From Prochilodus magdalenae (lineage: Eukaryota; Chordata; Actinopteri; Characiformes; Prochilodontidae), in contig JAMWET010000138.1 of assembly GCA_024036415.1 (NCBI GenBank), forward strand, positions 1 through 64,000: a stretch of 64,000 bases of DNA, given 5' to 3'. A program made the translations under genes and the position numbers. How positions within the stretch are numbered: the stretch's first letter is position 1; each line of letters opens with the position of its first letter. Below the pieces are notes generated by a model. That model saw only the letters and a program-made list of their open reading frames with translations. It was not told the origin of the DNA and searched no databases. Below, one piece after another: positions 60,562-64,000 of this stretch.

Positions 60562-63470
60562 GTTATATACTTCTAATGTAGTATGCAGATACTTTGAAGT
60601 GGGCCATACACCAGTATTATAATATGCAGACACTTTTAAGATGGGTTATGTGTGTTAGTACTGTAGGATACAGATGTTTTGAGCTGGGTTATGTGTGTTA
60701 GTACTGTAGGATACAGATGTTTTGAGCTGTGTTATATGTGTTAGTACTGTAGGATACAGATGCTTTGAGCTGGGTTATATGTGTTAGTACTGTAGGATAC
60801 AGATGTTTTGAGCTGGGTTATATGTGTTAGTACTGTAGGATACAGATGTTTTGAGCTGGGTTATGTGTGTTAGTACTGTAGGATACAGATGCTTTGAGCT
60901 GGGTTATATGTGTTAGCACTGTAGGATACAGATGTTTTGAGCTGGGTTATGTGTTAGTACTGTAGGATACAGATGTTTTGAGCTGGGTTATGTGTTAGTA
61001 CTATAGGATACAGATGTTTTGAGCTCGGTTATGTGTGTTATTACTGTAGGATACAGATGCTTTGAGCTGGGTTATGTGTGTTAGTACTGTAGGATACAGA
61101 TGTTTTGAGCTGGGTTATATGTGTTAGTACTGTAGGATACAGATGTTTTGAGCTTGGCTATATGTGTTAGTACTATAGGATACAGATGTTTTGAGCTGGG
61201 TTATGTGTTAGTACTGTAGGATACAGATGTTTTGAGCTGGGTTATGTGTGTTAGTACTGTAGGATACAGATGCTTTGAGCTGGGTTATGTGTGTTAGTAC
61301 TGTAGGATACAGATGCTTTGAGCTGGGTTATATGTGTTAGTACTGTAGGATACAGATGCTTTGAGCTGGGTTATATGTGTTAGTACTGTAGGATACAGAT
61401 GTTTTGAGCTGGGTTATGTGTGTTAGTACTGTAGGATACAGATGCTTTGAGCTGTGTTATATGTGTTAGTACTGTAGGATACAGATGTTTTGAGCTGGGT
61501 TATATGTGTTAGTACTGTAGGATACAGATGTTTTGAGCTGGGTTATATGTGTTAGTACTGTAGGATACAGATGTTTTGAGCTTGGTTATATGTGTTAGTA
61601 CTGTAGGATACAGATGTTTTGAGCTTGGCTATATGTGTTAGTACTGTAGGATACAGATGCTTTGAGCTGTGTTATATGTGTTAGTACTGTAGGATACAGA
61701 TGTTTTGAGCTGGGTTATGTGTGTTAGTACTGTAGGATACAGATGCTTTGAGCTGTGTTATATGTGTTAGTACTGTAGGATACAGATGTTTTGAGCTGTG
61801 TTATATGTGTTAGTACTGTAGGATACAGATGTTTTGAGCTTGGTTATATGTGTTAGTACTGTAGGATACAGATGTTTTGAGCTTGGCTATATGTGTTAGT
61901 ACTGTAGGATACAGATGCTTTGAGCTGTGTTATATGTGTTAGTACTGTAGGATACAGATGTTTTGAGCTGCGTTATGTGTGTTAGTACTGTAGGATACAG
62001 ATGCTTTGAGCTGTGTTATGTGTGTTAGTACTGTAGGATACAGATGTTTTGAGCTTGGTTATATGTGTTAGTACTGTAGGATACAGATGTTTTGAGCTTG
62101 GCTATATGTGTTAGTACTGTAGGATACAGATGCTTTGAGCTGTGTTATATGTGTTAGTACTGTAGGATACAGATGTTTTGAGCTGGGTTATGTGTGTTAG
62201 TACTGTAGGATACAGATGCTTTGAGCTGTGTTATATGTGTTAGTACTGTAGGATACAGATGCTTTAAGCTGTGTTATATGTGTTAGTACTGTAGGATACA
62301 GATGCTTTGTGCTGGGTTATGTGTGTTAGTACTGTAGGATACAGATGTTTTGAGCTGGGTTATATGTGTTAGTACTGTAGGATACAGATGCTTTGAGCTG
62401 GGTTATATGTGTTAGTACTGTAGGATACAGATGCTTTGAGCTGGGTTATATGTGTTAGTACTGTAGGATACAGATGCTTTGAGCTGGGTTATATGTGTTA
62501 GTACTGTAGGATACAGATGTTTTGAGCTGGGTTATGTGTGTTAGTACTGTAGGATACAGATGTTTTGAGCTTGGTTATATGTGTTAGTACTGTAGGATAC
62601 AGATGTTTTGAGCTGGGTTATATGTGTTAGTACTGTAGGATACAGATGTTTTGAGCTGGGTTATACGTGTTAGTGCTGTAGGATACAGATGTTTTGAGCT
62701 TGGTTATACGTGTTAGTACTGTAGGATACAGATGTTTTGAGCTTGCCTATATGTGTTAGTACTGTAGGATACAGATGCTTTGAGCTGTGTTATATGTGTT
62801 AGTACTGTAGGATACAGATGTTTTGAGCTGGGTTATGTGTGTTAGTACTGTAGGATACAGATGCTTTGAGCTGTGTTATATGTGTTAGTACTGTAGGATA
62901 CAGATGTTTTGAGCTGTGTTATATGTGTTAGTACTGTAGGATACAGATGCTTTAAGCTGTGTTATATGTGTTAGTACTGTAGGATACAGATGTTTTGAGC
63001 TGGGTTATGTGTGTTAGTACTGTAGGATACAGATGTTTTGAGCTGGATCATGTGTGTTAGTACTGTAGGATACAGATGTTTTGAGCTGTGTTATATGTGT
63101 TAGTACTGTAGGATACAGATGTTTTGAGCTGGGTTATATGTGTTAGTACTGTAGGATACAGATGTGTTGAGCTTGGTTATATGTGTTAGTACTGTAGGAT
63201 ACAGATGCTTTGAGCTGGGTTATGTGTGTTAGTACTGTAGGATACAGATGCTTTGAGCTGGGTTATGTGTGTTAGTACTGTAGGATACAGATGTTTTGAG
63301 CTGGGTTATGTGTGTTAGTACTGTAGGATACAGATGCTTTGAGCTGGGTTATGTGTGTTAGTACTGTAGGATACAGATGTTTTGAGCTGGGTTAGATATG
63401 TTAGTACTGTAGGATACAGATGCTTTGAGCTGGGTTATGTGTGTTAGTACTGTAGGATACAGATGTGTTG
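60562..63470. repeat. Minisatellite, 43-bp period, about 67 units
   Basis: The core unit runs GTTATGTGTGTTAGTACTGT then AGGATACAGATGTTTTGAGC and TGG. Adjacent CTGTAGGATA words are 43 bases apart (60661, 60704). The first two units (60562-60642) are diverged; the rest are highly similar. Variants are ATG/ATA in the GTTAT(G/A)TG word, GTTTTGAG/GCTTTGAG, CTGGG/CTGTG/CTTGG, and a few 41-base units lacking one GT. It lies in the last intron of mipep. Confidence 0.97.
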
Positions 63471-64000
63471 TATAGCTTCACTAGCTTTTACACTATGCAA
63501 AAAAAAACAAAAAAAGAACTAAATGGCTACACACCGAACCGCTTAGCGATTTGCTTTCCCATTGTGATTTGTTTTCCGGTGATTGCTGGTTGGTAGGAAA
63601 ACCGTTCCAAAAGAAGCAAACTACCCATTTGTAGTTGAGTACAAAAGACATTTACACTTTGAAAACTGTATCACAAATAAAGGAAAAAGGTTTGCATAGA
63701 GCCATTTCTCATGCACAGACCACAGTGGGCAGCGTGGTTATATTTATATAATAATAACCCAACTCTGCATTAGCCTTCAAATACACAGGCAATGAGTGCA
63801 TACTTATTATTTGATTTATTTTTATCATATCACCTATAACAATGAAAATCACCCATCACTTAAATTTGATATTTAAACTGGTTTAAATGTTTTTTTGGGA
63901 CATATGTTTAAGTTCCTTGCATTAGTGGTTTACCACCACCATTGCTGGAACTCCACCGCTTACCTCACCAAGTTGTACGCTATTTTGAAATAACGAACAC
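63471..64000. other. Window end, no gene seen
   Basis: Presumably the continuing last intron of mipep. An A-rich tract lies at 63499-63518. No final mipep exon was found up to the edge. Confidence 0.5.

Noticed and set aside
60562..63470. CRISPR-like array of regular repeats
   Set aside because: There are no unique spacers. The whole 43-base unit is repeated, and the host is a vertebrate.
59573..64000. The missing final mipep exon
   Set aside because: I looked for an acceptor followed by a GMLQ-type start and a short acidic end. None was found, so the exon is probably beyond the window.

Overview
The window is vertebrate nuclear DNA, almost certainly from a teleost fish and perhaps an ostariophysan (low confidence). 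The genes have many short exons with GT-AG introns, the intergenic DNA is AT-rich, and fish-type interspersed repeats are common (TIR elements, tRNA-derived SINEs, L2/Rex-like LINE tails, a Tc1-like relic). Four protein-coding loci can be read.

Positions 1-16037 form a huge imperfect inverted repeat with its apex near 8412. The right arm carries the intact last two coding exons of cadm2 on the + strand. The left arm carries the same two exons on the - strand, riddled with small insertions. The left arm is about 10% longer than the right, and where I compared them the differences are mostly single-base insertions in the left arm, in exons and in non-coding DNA alike. That looks more like an uncorrected fold-back long read joined to a contig than an old inverted duplication. 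All upstream cadm2 exons are missing at the apex.

Positions 16038-22900 are gene-poor. bach1 lies on the - strand with four coding exons between 23047 and 27832 (predicted 688 aa) and a probable non-coding first exon near 29780-29965. Its introns hold a complete TIR-flanked element and a transposase-like fragment also seen at 16.9 kb. A 5'-truncated LINE lies at 32.2-33.2 kb.

tcaf (TRPM8 channel-associated factor homologue) is on the + strand, with seven coding exons between 34977 and 40527 (predicted 914 aa). A TATA box and a non-coding first exon lie just upstream. Its M60-type metallopeptidase motif HELGH is complete.

mipep (mitochondrial intermediate peptidase) is on the + strand from 43946. 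Eighteen coding exons are resolved to 58726 (667 codons plus one base). The final exon of about 33 codons is not in the window. The last, incomplete intron holds a SINE, a long AT microsatellite and a 2.9-kb minisatellite of about 67 units with a 43-bp period.

The genes are not an operon and have no evident joint pathway. bach1 is a haem-sensing repressor, tcaf a channel-associated factor, mipep a matrix protease and cadm2 a neuronal adhesion molecule. No clearly new biological system was found. The strongest anomalies are the giant fold-back palindrome, the higher-order minisatellite, a perfect 42-bp snap-back hairpin inside a decayed transposon, and the intact zinc motif in tcaf.
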